From Mammaliicoccus lentus (GTDB lineage Bacteria; Bacillota; Bacilli; Staphylococcales; Staphylococcaceae), in assembly GCF_002902755.1 (NCBI RefSeq), contig NZ_PPRS01000007.1, forward strand, positions 97,474 to 161,473: a DNA stretch of 64,000 bases. The letters are read 5' to 3'. Position numbers and translations under genes: made by a program. The notes beneath the pieces are model-generated. The model was given only the letters and a program-made list of their open reading frames with translations, did no database searches and was not told the DNA's origin. Of the stretch, positions 53,883-64,000 are shown piece by piece. The first letter of the stretch is position 1, and every line of letters begins with the position of its first letter.

Positions 53883-54755
53883 CTACTTTTGACAGTTTGG
53901 ACAATAATGAGTATTTCTTGTAGCTATGATTTCTTGTTCAATAGTACCACCACATTGTCCGCAAATATTTTTACCATATACAAGATGTCTTTCTTGCATC
54001 GTTCCTTTTTCTCCGTCGGCATTGTAATAATCAGAAATACTTGATCCACCATTATCAATACCTTCTTGAAGAACTTCCACTACTTCACGAAATACTTTTT
54101 CTTGTTCTTCTTCACTTAATTCTTTAACGCTACGACTAGGCAAAATTCCTGCACGTAATAAAGCTTCGCATGCATATATATTTCCACACCCTGAAATCAC
54201 TGTATGGTCGAGTATTGCCACTTTTATAGGTTTATTAATAAACTTTTTTGTCTTAATTTGTTCTTTATAATGATGAAAGGCTTCTTCAAAAAATGGCTCT
54301 GGCGCTATTTTTAATACTGAAGGATATTCTGTTAAATCTTTCAAAGCTCTTATTTCACCAAATCTTCGAATATCAGTATAAATAAGTTTAATTCCATTAT
54401 CTAACTCAAAAATAACGTGCCAATGCTTTTTATGATTTGGTATCGTAATATCTTCTAATTGTGGAACTGTAAAGAAAGCACCTGTCATACCAAAATGACA
54501 CATCATAATATGGTGATTTTGATCTTTTTCTAATTCTATAAATATATATTTACTTCGTCTGTATACGTTCGTAATCGTATAATTTTCAATACGCGCTTTA
54601 AATTCTTCTAAAGAGGTACCTTTAACAATCGTTTCTTTACCTGTATCTTTACCTATTTTCACTTTATCTGAAAATTTAATATGTTGAATCGTTCTTCCAA
54701 TTAATTTAGGTTCGATACCTCTCTTAACATGTTCTACTTCTGGTAATTCTGGCAT
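53883..54755 (-). CDS. mutM: Formamidopyrimidine-DNA glycosylase
   Basis: 290 residues. Removes 8-oxoguanine and nicks abasic sites. N-terminal catalytic Pro in MPELPEVEHVKRGIE, active-site lysine in the GFRRFGEIR-like loop (IYTDIRRFGEIR near residue 105), helix-two-turn-helix, and zinc finger CGQCGGTIEQEII...HYCPNC at the end. Lies 21 bases after polA. Confidence 0.96.
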   Translation of the reverse strand: MPELPEVEHVKRGIEPKLIGRTIQHIKFSDKVKIGKDTGKETIVKGTSLEEFKARIENYTITNVYRRSKYIFIELEKDQNHHIMMCHFGMTGAFFTVPQLEDITIPNHKKHWHVIFELDNGIKLIYTDIRRFGEIRALKDLTEYPSVLKIAPEPFFEEAFHHYKEQIKTKKFINKPIKVAILDHTVISGCGNIYACEALLRAGILPSRSVKELSEEEQEKVFREVVEVLQEGIDNGGSSISDYYNADGEKGTMQERHLVYGKNICGQCGGTIEQEIIATRNTHYCPNCQK

Positions 54756-54776
54756 TTTCAGTCTTCTTTCTCTTCA

Positions 54777-57401
54777 TTATTTTGCATCATACCATGTGTC
54801 TCCATAACTTGATTCAACACTTAATGGTACGCTCAGTTCAAGCGCATTATCCATGATTTCCTCTACAAATGGACTGAATTCATCTATTTCATCATTTGGC
54901 ACTTCAAATATTAATTCATCGTGTACTTGTAATAATAATTTTGCATTAAAGTTTGTATCTTTAATTTTATGAGCAAACTGAACCATTGCAAGTTTGATGA
55001 TATCAGCTGCACTACCTTGTATAGGTGTATTCATAGCTGTTCTTTCTGCAAAGCTTCTTAAATTAAAGTTTCTATTTGTAATATCAGGCGTATATCGTCT
55101 TCTATGAAGAAGTGTTTCTACGTATCCTTTTTGTTTTGCATCTTGCACTATTGTATCCATATATTCTTTTACTTTAGGGAAACTATCTAAATAGTCATCG
55201 ATAAATTTCTTAGCTTCTTTTCTCGTAATACCTAAACTTTGACTCAACCCATAATCACTGATTCCATAAACGATACCAAAGTTAACAGCTTTAGCTTGTC
55301 TTCTCATATTTCCAGTAATTTCGTCTTTACTATCTATGTTGAAAACACGCATTGCAGTTTTCGTATGAATATCTTCATTAGATGTAAATGCTTCTTTCAT
55401 ATGTTCGTCCCCTGTAATATGTGCCAATACCCGTAACTCAATTTGAGAATAGTCAGCTGCAAAAATAACATGGTCTTTCTTACTTGGTCTAAATGCTTTT
55501 CTAATTTTACGACCTTCTTCTAATCGAATCGGTATGTTTTGCAAGTTAGGTTCAACAGAACTTAAGCGACCAGTTTGTGCCAATGTTTGGTTAAATCGCG
55601 TATGAATCTTCCCTTCAGGTGTAATCATTTTTTGTAGGCCTTCAATGTAAGTAGATTGCAATTTAGATAATTGTCTATAAACTAAAATATCTTCAATTAT
55701 AGGATGTTCATTTCGTAATTGTTCTAACACATCTACTGCTGTTGAATAGCCAGTCTTAGTCTTTTTAATGATTGGTAATTTTAAATCTTCAAATAATACT
55801 ACACCAAGTTGCTTAGGTGAATTAATATTGAATTCAGAACCCGCATAATTATGAATTTGTTCAATTAATTTCTCAAGTCTTGAATTTAAATCTTCTTGCA
55901 TATTTACTAAAGTATCCTTATCAACTGTTATACCAAACCTCTCCATATCAGCTAAAACTGTCGCTAGTGGCAACTCTAAATCATCGTGTAATGAAAGTTG
56001 TTCTCTTTCTTTTAATAGGTCAATCATTTTTTCTTTTGATTCTGAAATCGCAGTCACTTTTTTTGCGATACATTCAAATAAAACGTCTCTTTCTGGCACG
56101 TGTAACTTTTTGCCTTTTCCATAGATGCTTTCGTCATTAGGCACGTAATAAATTCCAAATTCAGACACGACTGAATATACATCATCTATTGTTCTAGAAG
56201 GATCTAATATATAACTCGCTAACATTGTATCAAATGTAACACCTTTAATTTTTACACCTAATCTATGTGATAATACAATAGTCTTTTTAACGTCATAAGC
56301 AGACAACGATACCTCTTCTCGTTCTAACCATTCATGTAAATCTTTATTTTGTTTAAATTCTTCTTCTGTTATCACAAATACCTGATTTTCCGTTTGAATA
56401 GCGAAACCTAGAACGTCTGCTTTTAGATAATTGTTTTCATTCGTCTCAAAATGTATGGACGCTTCTTTTGTATTTTTAAAATCAAAATCATCCATACTAT
56501 CTATATATTCAATAACACGATCATCTGAAGCTTCTGTACTTGCATCCATTTGATCTAACAATTGTTTAAATTCTAAAGTTTTGAATAGTTTAATTTTCTC
56601 TTCATCGCTATAGTCTGTTAATTTTAAATCATCTATCGTTACTTCTATAGGGCTATCTCTATTAATCGTCGCTAAATCTTTACTTAATTTTGCATTTTCT
56701 TCATTTTCAATTAGCTTTTCTTTCATTTTAGATTTTTTTAATTCATCTATATTTTCGTAAACGCCCTCAACTGTTTCAAATTGTTTCAATAACTTGATAG
56801 CAGTCTTTTCACCAATACCAGGGACACCTGGTATATTATCTGATTTATCTCCCATAAGACCTTTCATATCAATAATTTGATTTGGTACTATTCCATCATA
56901 CTTTTCAGCGATGAATTCAGGTGTATAGTGATCAATATCTGTCACACCTTTTTTAGTGTAATAAATTGTTACGTTTTCGCTAGCTAATTGTGTTAAATCA
57001 CGATCGCCAGTTATAATTATAGTTTTTAAATTTTGATTATCAGCTTGTTTTGATAGCGTACCGATAATATCGTCCGCTTCATAATTTTCAAGTTCATAGT
57101 GTTTAATATTATAACTTTCAACTAATTGACGAATATATGGCAATTGGCTACGTAATTCATCCGGCGTTTTTTCACGTCCACCTTTGTATTCACTATACAT
57201 GTTATTTCTAAATGTTGTTTTTCCAGCATCAAATGCAACCATAAAATGAGTCGGTTGTTCTTCTTTTATTATTTTATCTAAAATCATTGTGAAACCATAA
57301 ATTGCATTTGTGTATACGCCCGCTTTATTAGTTAAAAGAGGCAATGCAAAAAAAGCTCTAAATGATAAACTATTTCCGTCTATAAGTACCAATTTTTCCA
57401 A
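54777..57401 (-). CDS. polA: DNA polymerase I
   Basis: 874 residues. The start codon is TTG with GGAGGT 8 bases upstream. N-terminal 5'-3' exonuclease (KLVLIDGNSLSFRAFFALP, then DADD-like YEADDIIG near 110 and GDKSDNIPGVPGIGEKTA near 187); a middle 3'-5' exonuclease-like domain whose acidic motifs look degenerate, as in Bacillus Pol I; polymerase motifs A DYSQIELRVLAH near 650, B RRQAKAVNFGIVYGISDYG near 700 and C QVHDELIFEVP near 828. It fills repair gaps and removes Okazaki primers. Confidence 0.96.
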   Translation of the reverse strand: MEKLVLIDGNSLSFRAFFALPLLTNKAGVYTNAIYGFTMILDKIIKEEQPTHFMVAFDAGKTTFRNNMYSEYKGGREKTPDELRSQLPYIRQLVESYNIKHYELENYEADDIIGTLSKQADNQNLKTIIITGDRDLTQLASENVTIYYTKKGVTDIDHYTPEFIAEKYDGIVPNQIIDMKGLMGDKSDNIPGVPGIGEKTAIKLLKQFETVEGVYENIDELKKSKMKEKLIENEENAKLSKDLATINRDSPIEVTIDDLKLTDYSDEEKIKLFKTLEFKQLLDQMDASTEASDDRVIEYIDSMDDFDFKNTKEASIHFETNENNYLKADVLGFAIQTENQVFVITEEEFKQNKDLHEWLEREEVSLSAYDVKKTIVLSHRLGVKIKGVTFDTMLASYILDPSRTIDDVYSVVSEFGIYYVPNDESIYGKGKKLHVPERDVLFECIAKKVTAISESKEKMIDLLKEREQLSLHDDLELPLATVLADMERFGITVDKDTLVNMQEDLNSRLEKLIEQIHNYAGSEFNINSPKQLGVVLFEDLKLPIIKKTKTGYSTAVDVLEQLRNEHPIIEDILVYRQLSKLQSTYIEGLQKMITPEGKIHTRFNQTLAQTGRLSSVEPNLQNIPIRLEEGRKIRKAFRPSKKDHVIFAADYSQIELRVLAHITGDEHMKEAFTSNEDIHTKTAMRVFNIDSKDEITGNMRRQAKAVNFGIVYGISDYGLSQSLGITRKEAKKFIDDYLDSFPKVKEYMDTIVQDAKQKGYVETLLHRRRYTPDITNRNFNLRSFAERTAMNTPIQGSAADIIKLAMVQFAHKIKDTNFNAKLLLQVHDELIFEVPNDEIDEFSPFVEEIMDNALELSVPLSVESSYGDTWYDAK

Positions 57402-57482
57402 TGTGAGATACCTCCATCATTATATTGATTTCATTTTATCATATATAAGTCCATATTTAGATTGTTTCGCATAAAATAAAAA

Positions 57483-57506
57483 AGCAAGATACCGAAGTAT
57501 CTTGCT
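57483..57506 (-). terminator. Terminator after phoR with a UUCG tetraloop
   Basis: Perfect 10-bp stem (57483-57492 with 57497-57506) capped on the minus strand by C-UUCG-G, the very stable tetraloop, followed by T6. It separates phoPR from polA. Confidence 0.9.
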
Positions 57507-57591
57507 CAATCATCAAAATGAAGGGGTCTAGATTCATTCTATCTATAAACCATGAAACTAGTGTGAATTTATTGTAAAGATTATATGAAGA

Positions 57592-59298
57592 TTATTCATT
57601 AAATAATTTAACTATAAAATTAGAGCCCTCGCCTACTTTAGATTCTACTTTAATTACACCATTATGTGCTTCTATAATATGTTTTGTAATAGACAGTCCT
57701 AAGCCAGTACCTCCAGAATCTCTACTTCTTGCTTTATCAACTCTATAAAAGCGTTCAAATATACGAGCATGCTCTTCTTCAGAAATACCTATACCATTGT
57801 CTTTAACAGAAATAATTTGTCCGTCTGTTTCATTTTTAATTGTTAAAACAACTTCACTAGATGGCGAAGAGTAACTAATGGCATTCGTTAACAAATTAAT
57901 AAGAACTTGAGTGATTTTATCTTTATCTCCAAGTGCATATACATCATTATCGATATTACCTATCAATTCAATATCTTTTTTATGTGCTGCATTACTTACA
58001 GTTTGTATACAATGCTCTCCTATTTCAGTTAAAGAAATACGTTCTTTTGGAATTTTATTACTTTGTTCAATTTTAGATAAATCTAACAAGTCTTGTACTA
58101 ATGATTGTATCCTGTTTGATTCTTCAAGAATGATATTTAAAAACATATCTAAAGATTCTGGATCATCTTTAGCACCATCTAATAAAGTTTCAGCAAATCC
58201 TTTAATAGAAGTTATAGGTGTCCTCAGTTCGTGAGATACATTTGCAACAAAGTCTTTGCGCATATGTTCTAATTTTTTCAATTTTGTAATATCATGCATT
58301 ACTACTACGAGACCTAAAAGATTTTTCTTACGTCTTGATAGGACTGGTATAGTAGATACTTCGAAAAATTTATTATGAACATTGTTAATATACAATTCAA
58401 TTTGCTCAAATAAAGGTTGTTCTAACTTCAAAGCTTCGTTCATCATTTGGCTGATTTCTTGATTAGGCATAACATCTTTAAACAATTGCCCTTCTGCATT
58501 CCCAACTCTATCAAATAAATCATGATAAGTTTTATTAGCTATAACAATATAACCATCTCTATCGATCATCAACGTTGCACTTGGAATGTTTTCTAATGTC
58601 GTTTCTAATCTATTTCTTTGGAGTTTCTGCTCATTATTTAAATCGTCTAGCGTTCTAGCGAGCTCATTAGTGTTAATGAATAAGTCTTTCGTTTCTTTAA
58701 CATTACTTTCTGGAACTCTTACTCTATACTTACCAGAAGCTAATAGTTTAGTAGCATATGTTACTTCTTTTATAGGATAGATGTAAGAAGTATTGATGTA
58801 TCTAACTACGAAATAAATAAGTGGTAAAGTAAATAATAAGACGATTAACAAGTATTGCCAAATATCTTTTTGAATAATTGCTATAGTTTCAGATTCTTTT
58901 GCTAAAACAATCGTATATTCACCATATTTTTTAGCAGAAATTAATTCACTTTTTTCTTTATTAAGTTTAAATGATTCATCGAATTTTCTAGCTTCTTTAA
59001 TGGCATCATCTTTTTCATCATCAAAAATTTTAGTCCCTTGATTTTGAGAACTATATAATTCTTTATTATTCTTCATGACTAAAACATCTTGTACAAATAC
59101 ATTTAATATATTATCCAAATCTTCTGGATGTTGTTTGGCAATATCGTAAATCTTTCTAGAATCGTTTTTCATTTGTTTATCTTCTTGCTTAGATATTAGA
59201 TCATAACTTGAATTATGTAGGAAAAACCCTAATATAAGAAAACTTACAACGGTAACTGTTGTAAGTATAATTAAAAGCTTATTATAAAACTTAATCAT
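57592..59298 (-). CDS. phoR: Phosphate-starvation sensor kinase PhoR
   Basis: 568 residues: membrane helix 1 (residues 7-27), an extracytoplasmic loop of about 120 residues, helix 2 (near 150), HAMP, PAS (IPSATLMIDRDGYIVIANKTYH near 240), the phospho-His H-box NVSHELRTPITSIKGFAETLLDG near 350, and ATPase boxes N, G1 (VKDNGIGI) and G2 (GGTGLGLSITKHII). It overlaps phoP by 8 bases. With PhoP it controls phosphate uptake. Confidence 0.95.
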   Translation of the reverse strand: MIKFYNKLLIILTTVTVVSFLILGFFLHNSSYDLISKQEDKQMKNDSRKIYDIAKQHPEDLDNILNVFVQDVLVMKNNKELYSSQNQGTKIFDDEKDDAIKEARKFDESFKLNKEKSELISAKKYGEYTIVLAKESETIAIIQKDIWQYLLIVLLFTLPLIYFVVRYINTSYIYPIKEVTYATKLLASGKYRVRVPESNVKETKDLFINTNELARTLDDLNNEQKLQRNRLETTLENIPSATLMIDRDGYIVIANKTYHDLFDRVGNAEGQLFKDVMPNQEISQMMNEALKLEQPLFEQIELYINNVHNKFFEVSTIPVLSRRKKNLLGLVVVMHDITKLKKLEHMRKDFVANVSHELRTPITSIKGFAETLLDGAKDDPESLDMFLNIILEESNRIQSLVQDLLDLSKIEQSNKIPKERISLTEIGEHCIQTVSNAAHKKDIELIGNIDNDVYALGDKDKITQVLINLLTNAISYSSPSSEVVLTIKNETDGQIISVKDNGIGISEEEHARIFERFYRVDKARSRDSGGTGLGLSITKHIIEAHNGVIKVESKVGEGSNFIVKLFNE

Positions 59299-60001
59299 TA
59301 TTTTTTGGTCTTTCTAACTTATAACCTAAGCCTCTCACCGTTTTTATAAACTGAGGCTGTTTAGGGTTTTCTTCAAGCTTATCTCTTAAATGACTTATAT
59401 GTACATCTACAATACGTGAATCTCCTGCAAATTCATAATTCCATACTGAATTCAGCATATGTTCTCTAGTAATCACACGGCCTTGTCTTTCGATTAAATA
59501 TAGTAATAATTCGAATTCTTTCGGTGTTAATTCTAAAAGCTCGTCATTTCGATAAACTTCAAAATAATCTGGACGTATTCGAATTGAACCTAATATAATA
59601 TCTTCATCTTCATCTAATTGACTAGATTCGATTTGGCTAACTCGTCTTAAAATTGCTTTAACTCTTGCTACCACTTCTCTTGGAGAAAATGGCTTTGTCA
59701 TGTAATCATCTGCACCTAGTTCTAAACCTAATACTCTATCAAATTCATCATCTTTTGCTGTTAACATTAAAATAGGAACTTGATTTTTATCTGAACGTAT
59801 TGTTTTACATACTTCAATACCATCCATTTCAGGTAACATGACATCTAAAACCACTAAATCCGGTTTTTCTTCGTTGACTTTCTCTAATGCTTGGACACCA
59901 TCATAGGCTACAATAACTTGGTAACCCGCTTGTTCTATATTATATTTAAGCAAAGTGACGATTGATTGTTCATCGTCTACTACCAATACTTTTTGTGACA
60001 T
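59291..60001 (-). CDS. phoP: Response regulator PhoP (OmpR family)
   Basis: 236 residues. Receiver domain with phospho-acceptor Asp in LVVLDVMLPEMDG near residue 54, acidic pocket VVDDE at the start and Lys in MTKPFSPRE near 104; C-terminal winged helix (LTPKEFELLLYLIERQGRVITREHML). AAGGAGG precedes the ATG. First gene of phoPR. Confidence 0.95.
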   Translation of the reverse strand: MSQKVLVVDDEQSIVTLLKYNIEQAGYQVIVAYDGVQALEKVNEEKPDLVVLDVMLPEMDGIEVCKTIRSDKNQVPILMLTAKDDEFDRVLGLELGADDYMTKPFSPREVVARVKAILRRVSQIESSQLDEDEDIILGSIRIRPDYFEVYRNDELLELTPKEFELLLYLIERQGRVITREHMLNSVWNYEFAGDSRIVDVHISHLRDKLEENPKQPQFIKTVRGLGYKLERPKNND

Positions 60002-60119
60002 GCAAGAACCTCCTTAAGCGATTTAACATAATTATAACGTAAATTATTAAAAAAATAATACGTATTTAGAGAACTTTACAAAAAGTTAACACTGTATTAA
60101 CAATTAAGCTAATAAAATA

Positions 60120-60274
60120 GGGAGTAGGACAAAAATCTCATTTTCAAAAATTTCGTAGTCCCACCCCCATTAAAAATGACTAAGTATGAAAAAGCTTGAT
60201 TTAAGCACGTTTTAATACCTAATCAGATACTGTCTTGCAATGAATGAAGCTGAGACATTTATTTATGTCCCAGC
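60120..60274. repeat. Staphylococcal intergenic repeat and hairpin between mdh and phoP
   Basis: 60120-60169 reads GGGAGTAGGACaaaaat...TTTCGTAGTCCCACCCCC, the form of a short dispersed repeat common in staphylococci. GCTGAGACAT (60249-60258) with ATGTCCCAGC (60265-60274) makes a second hairpin, right after the mdh stop, without a good T tract. Confidence 0.65.
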
Positions 60275-60296
60275 CAGTACTTTAACTATATTATTC

Positions 60297-61229
60297 CTAT
60301 TGTAACACTTCTTTAACTGATTTAACTGCTTCTGCAGATTCATCTAATAATTCTTTTTCTTCATTTGTTAAATCTAATTCAATAATTTTTTCTATACCAT
60401 TACTACCTAGCACAGTTGGTACACCTAAATAGATATCCTCATACCCATATTCGCCTTCTAAATAAGCAATAGAAGGTAATACGCGTTTTTGATCTTTCAA
60501 AATAGATTCCGTCATTTCAATTAATGCAGCTCCAGGAGCGTAATAAGCAGATCCATTTCCTAGAAGGTTAACAATTTCAGCCCCACCTTTTCTTGTACGA
60601 TCTACAATTGCATTAATTTTTTCTTCTGAAAGCAATTTTTCTAATGGAACTCCACCAGCTGCTGAGTATCTAATTAAGGGAACCATAGTATCCCCATGAC
60701 CACCAAGTACAAAACCTGTTACATCTTTAACAGACAAGTCTAATTCTTCTGCAACGAATGTTCTGAACCTAGCTGTATCTAATACACCCGATTGACCAAT
60801 AACTCTCTCTTTAGGAAATCCTGATGTTTTATATACAGTGTACGTCATAGCGTCAACAGGATTTGTTAAAACTAAAATAATTGCATTAGGTGAATATTTA
60901 ACTATTTGTTCAGTAACTGATTTCATGACTTTTTGGTTTGTTTGTACTAAATCATCTCTCGACATACCAGGTTTTCTAGCTATACCCGCTGTAATAATTA
61001 CAACGTCAGAGTCTTTTGTATCTTCATAGTTTGATGTCCCAATAACTTTAGAATCAAACCCAAGTACTGGTGCGCTTTCAGCTATGTCTAATGCTTTACC
61101 TTTAGTAGGGTCTTCAGATTGAGGTATATCAACTAATACAATATCCCCTAATTCTTTTTGTGCTGCTACAAAAGCTGCTGTAGCACCTGTAAAGCCGGCG
61201 CCAATAATTGATACTTTTTTTCTTGTCAT
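60297..61229 (-). CDS. mdh: Malate dehydrogenase, LDH-like
   Basis: 310 residues. NAD fold [11 protein letters not shown] at residue 10; the substrate-specificity residue after the loop [14 protein letters not shown] is Arg85, aligned with Gln102 of lactate dehydrogenase, which marks a malate enzyme; catalytic His in [10 protein letters not shown] near 177. It interconverts malate and oxaloacetate with NAD. It lies downstream of icd, in the order gltA-icd-mdh also found in Bacillus. In S. aureus, as I recall, this gene is missing here and a quinone-linked Mqo takes over. Confidence 0.93.
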   Translation of the reverse strand: MTRKKVSIIGAGFTGATAAFVAAQKELGDIVLVDIPQSEDPTKGKALDIAESAPVLGFDSKVIGTSNYEDTKDSDVVIITAGIARKPGMSRDDLVQTNQKVMKSVTEQIVKYSPNAIILVLTNPVDAMTYTVYKTSGFPKERVIGQSGVLDTARFRTFVAEELDLSVKDVTGFVLGGHGDTMVPLIRYSAAGGVPLEKLLSEEKINAIVDRTRKGGAEIVNLLGNGSAYYAPGAALIEMTESILKDQKRVLPSIAYLEGEYGYEDIYLGVPTVLGSNGIEKIIELDLTNEEKELLDESAEAVKSVKEVLQ

Positions 61230-61253
61230 AAATTACATCTCCTTAAAATAAAA

Positions 61254-61275
61254 GGGAGGTTATATATAACCCCCC
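61254..61275 (-). terminator. Hairpin between icd and mdh
   Basis: 10-bp stem with one mismatch (61254-61263 with 61266-61275), followed by TTTTATTTTAA on the minus strand. It may partly stop transcription into mdh. Confidence 0.6.
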
Positions 61276-61288
61276 TCAATTAATCACA

Positions 61289-62557
61289 TTATGGTAAATT
61301 TTTAACTAATTCATCAGCGAATTCTGAAGATTTAACTTCAGTTGCGCCTTCCATTAAACGAGCAAAGTCATATGTTACTACTTTAGATGCAATAGTCGCT
61401 TCTACAGATTGTGTAATTTTATCTGCAGCTTCTTGCCAACCAATATGTTCTAATAATAGAACACCACTTAATAATACTGATGAAGGATTCACTTTATCTA
61501 AACCAGCATATTTTGGTGCAGTACCATGTGTAGCTTCAAAGATTGCATGACCAGTTTCATAGTTGATGTTAGCTCCTGGTGCAATACCAATTCCGCCAAC
61601 TTGTGCTGCTAAAGCATCTGAAACATAGTCACCATTTAAGTTCATTGTAGCTACAACATCAAATTCAGCAGGGCGCGTTAAAATTTGTTGTAAGAAAATA
61701 TCTGCGATTGAATCTTTAATGATTAATTTACCTTCAGCTTCTGCATCAGATTGTGCTTTGTTCGCAGCATCTTTACCTTCTTCTTCAACGATTTTATCGT
61801 ATTGTTGCCAAGTGAATACACGGTCACCAAATTCACGTTCAGCTAAATCATATCCCCATTGTTTGAACGCACCTTCAGTAAACTTCATAATGTTACCTTT
61901 GTGAACTAATGTAACGTTGCGACGATTGTTATCAAACGCGTAGTTAATCGCTGCTCTAACTAATCTTTCAGTACCTTCTTTAGAAACAGGTTTAATACCA
62001 ATTCCTGAAGTTTCAGGGAATCTAATATTTTTAGCACCCATTTCATTTTGTAAGAAATCAATAACCTTTTTAGCATCATCAGAACCCTCTTGGAATTCGA
62101 TACCAGCATAAATGTCTTCTGTATTTTCACGGAAAATAACCATATCTGTATCTTCAGGACGTTTTACCGGTGAAGGAACACCTTTAAACCAACGTACAGG
62201 TCTTAGGCAAGTAAATAAATCTAATTCTTGACGTAAAGCAACGTTTAATGAGCGAATACCTCCACCAATTGGTGTAGTTAAAGGACCTTTAATGGCAATT
62301 AAATATTCTCTAATTGTATCTAAAGTCTCAGCAGGTAACCACTCGCCTGTTTCATCGTAAGCCTTTTGACCAGCTAATACTTCTTTCCATTCAATTTTCT
62401 TTTCGCCATTATAAGCTTTTTCTACAGCTGCATCTAATACTTTACTTGCTGCATTCCAGATATCTGGACCAATACCGTCTCCGATAATATACGGAACAAT
62501 AGGATTATTCGGAACATTTAAAACGCCTTGATTTGTTGTAATTTTTTCTGCTGTCAT
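61289..62557 (-). CDS. icd: NADP-dependent isocitrate dehydrogenase
   Basis: 422 residues. Citrate cycle; oxidises isocitrate to 2-oxoglutarate. The isocitrate-binding serine is in [18 protein letters not shown] near residue 105 and the signature [12 protein letters not shown] near 150; the C-terminal [19 protein letters not shown] loop near 340 binds NADP. GGAGG lies 8 bases before the ATG. In an operon with gltA (49 bases upstream). Confidence 0.95.
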   Translation of the reverse strand: MTAEKITTNQGVLNVPNNPIVPYIIGDGIGPDIWNAASKVLDAAVEKAYNGEKKIEWKEVLAGQKAYDETGEWLPAETLDTIREYLIAIKGPLTTPIGGGIRSLNVALRQELDLFTCLRPVRWFKGVPSPVKRPEDTDMVIFRENTEDIYAGIEFQEGSDDAKKVIDFLQNEMGAKNIRFPETSGIGIKPVSKEGTERLVRAAINYAFDNNRRNVTLVHKGNIMKFTEGAFKQWGYDLAEREFGDRVFTWQQYDKIVEEEGKDAANKAQSDAEAEGKLIIKDSIADIFLQQILTRPAEFDVVATMNLNGDYVSDALAAQVGGIGIAPGANINYETGHAIFEATHGTAPKYAGLDKVNPSSVLLSGVLLLEHIGWQEAADKITQSVEATIASKVVTYDFARLMEGATEVKSSEFADELVKNLP

Positions 62558-62606
62558 TATATGATTCCTCCATTTAAATATGTTTATTTATATTATATTT
62601 ATAAAA

Positions 62607-63725
62607 CTATCTATTTTCAATTGGTTCATACTTACGATTACGTTCACCTGTATATTCAGCTCTTGGTCTCATAATTCTATTTTCTCTATATTGTTCTAGA
62701 ATATGAGCGGTCCAACCTGCCATACGGCTTACTGCAAATATCGGTGTGAATAAATCATGGTCTATACCCATGCTATGGTAAACAGTTGCACTAAAGAAAT
62801 CAACATTAGGTAATAAACCTTTTTCTTCTTTCATTATTTCTGCAATACGTAATGAAATTTCGAATAACTCTTTTTGACCAGTTTCATCAGTGATACGACG
62901 ACTCATTTCTTTTAAGTACTTAGCTCTTGGGTCACCATTTTTATATACTCTGTGACCGAATCCCATAATTTTTTCTTTATTTTCGATTTTTTCTTTAATA
63001 TAACTATCTGTCTTATCAACAGTTCCAATTTCAGTCAACATTTTCATAACTTGCTCATTAGCGCCACCATGCAATGGACCTTTTAAAGCTCCAGCTGCTG
63101 CTGTTACACCTGAATACATATCTGATAATGTTGAAACTGCTACCCTAGCTGTAAATGTTGATGCATTAAATTCATGATCTGCATGTAAAATTAATGCTTT
63201 ATTAAATCCTTCAATTTCTACGTCGCTAGGAACTTCCCCTCTTAACATGTACAAGAAGTTACCTGCATAGCTTAATTCCTTTTTAGGTTTAACAACTTCT
63301 TTACCATTTCTAACTCTTGAGAAAGAAGTTACTAATGAAGCTACTTTTGCTTGAATTCTTATCGCACGTTCATAATTTGTTTCATCATCAAACACTTCAG
63401 CTTGTGGATCAAAATGAGCTAAGTATGATAATGACGTACGTAAACCTGTCATCGGATGTACTTTATCCGTTGCATAATCTTCAAAATGTGAGTACATTCT
63501 CGGGTTTAAAGTCATATAATGCAATAATTTTTCTTTTAAGTCTTCTAGTTCTTCTTTATTTGGTAATCTTAGATTCCACAGTAAAAACATTACCTCTTCA
63601 AATAATGCATTTTCTGTTAAGTCATCTATATCATAACCAGCATAAGTTAGTTGATTATCTATAATAGAACTAATTTTTGTTTCAGAAGCAATAATACCTT
63701 CTAGTCCTTTTGCTACTTGTGCCAT
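62607..63725 (-). CDS. gltA: Citrate synthase
   Basis: 372 residues from the ATG at 63725, which has AAGGGGG 8-9 bases upstream; a longer frame to 63818 has no good site. Condenses acetyl-CoA with oxaloacetate. Active-site residues: His in LHADHEFNASTF near residue 218, His in MGFGHRVYKNGDPR near 258, and Asp in NVDFFSATVYHSMG near 310. Short gram-positive-type citrate synthase, first gene of gltA-icd-mdh (citZ-citC-citH order). Confidence 0.95.
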   Translation of the reverse strand: MAQVAKGLEGIIASETKISSIIDNQLTYAGYDIDDLTENALFEEVMFLLWNLRLPNKEELEDLKEKLLHYMTLNPRMYSHFEDYATDKVHPMTGLRTSLSYLAHFDPQAEVFDDETNYERAIRIQAKVASLVTSFSRVRNGKEVVKPKKELSYAGNFLYMLRGEVPSDVEIEGFNKALILHADHEFNASTFTARVAVSTLSDMYSGVTAAAGALKGPLHGGANEQVMKMLTEIGTVDKTDSYIKEKIENKEKIMGFGHRVYKNGDPRAKYLKEMSRRITDETGQKELFEISLRIAEIMKEEKGLLPNVDFFSATVYHSMGIDHDLFTPIFAVSRMAGWTAHILEQYRENRIMRPRAEYTGERNRKYEPIENR

Positions 63726-64000
63726 ATTGTTTATCCCCCTTACTAAATAATTGCCCATGTATGTAATGGTTTTCATATACATTATATATAATTTAAGCCA
63801 TTTTGTGAATGCGAACACCTTTTAAACTTTTAAAAAGTTAATTAATATCGTTAAATAAATTAGGGTAAGTGTAAAATTATTGAAAATACAATTTTCATAT
63901 AACTTTTAGACGATAAGCTTTGAACCAAGTGTTATAAAGGTTTTGAACACTTTTAATTCTTATAAAAGTTATCAGATATATACGTTACTCCTCTTTAATC
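63726..64000. other. Region upstream of gltA
   Basis: AT-rich, no gene seen. It contains one weak inverted repeat (AAGTGTT at 63927-63933 and AACACTT at 63946-63952) and the presumed gltA promoter. The upstream neighbour is outside the window. Confidence 0.4.

Noticed and set aside
63797..63825. Possible cre site upstream of gltA (TGAATGCGAACACC)
   Set aside because: It misses three consensus positions and lies in an unmapped promoter; too weak to list.

Overview
The window is a low-GC Firmicutes chromosome segment. Gene order and protein relatedness (relA, apt, recJ, secDF, yajC, tgt, queA, ruvBA; obgE, rpmA, prp, rplU, mreDC; folC, valS; hemLBDCXA, engB, clpX, tig; rplT, rpmI, infC, lysP, thrS; dnaI, dnaB, nrdR, gapB; coaE, mutM, polA, phoRP, icd, gltA) match the Staphylococcaceae core genome. 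A malate dehydrogenase gene lies between icd and phoP. As I recall it, Staphylococcus aureus lacks that gene there, which points to a deep branch such as Mammaliicoccus (the former S. sciuri group) or a relative. That placement is an inference.

Almost every gene is on the minus strand. Reading down the coordinates: 1-3560 is relA (partial), apt and recJ; 3741-10272 is protein export, queuosine and Holliday-junction functions; 10286-15668 is ACT protein, Obg, a Spo0B-like protein, L27/Prp/L21, MreD/MreC and an unknown membrane-anchored protein; 15812-15958 holds a 48-codon plus-strand membrane peptide gene. From 16530 to 23890 a Tn554-family transposon sits inside radC. It carries tnpA, tnpB and tnpC plus a cadmium-type metal resistance block (cadC, cadA, and a frameshifted cadD). 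The two radC fragments flank it. Beyond are comC, a YfcC-like carrier, folC, valS with a T-box, an AbrB-family membrane protein, the haem operon, engB, clpX, tig, a Nudix gene pair, the infC operon with its L20 leader, lysP with a lysine riboswitch, thrS with a T-box, dnaI/dnaB/nrdR, gapB, coaE/mutM/polA, phoPR and mdh/icd/gltA.

The most interesting points are these. (1) The transposon in radC, with readable junction hexamers and a duplicated metal-binding domain in CadA. (2) Two single-base homopolymer lesions: cadD is broken near its start, and gapB has its ATG out of frame by one base at an A7 run. (3) The gapB promoter, where a perfect CcpA cre overlaps the -35 region and a perfect 18-bp inverted repeat with two CcpN-type boxes covers the -10 region. 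(4) infC, whose only well-spaced start codon is AUA. (5) A stack of RNA regulators (two T-boxes, a lysine riboswitch, an L20 leader and a probable L21 leader). I did not find CRISPR arrays, tRNAs, rRNAs, prophage genes or a wholly new multi-gene system.
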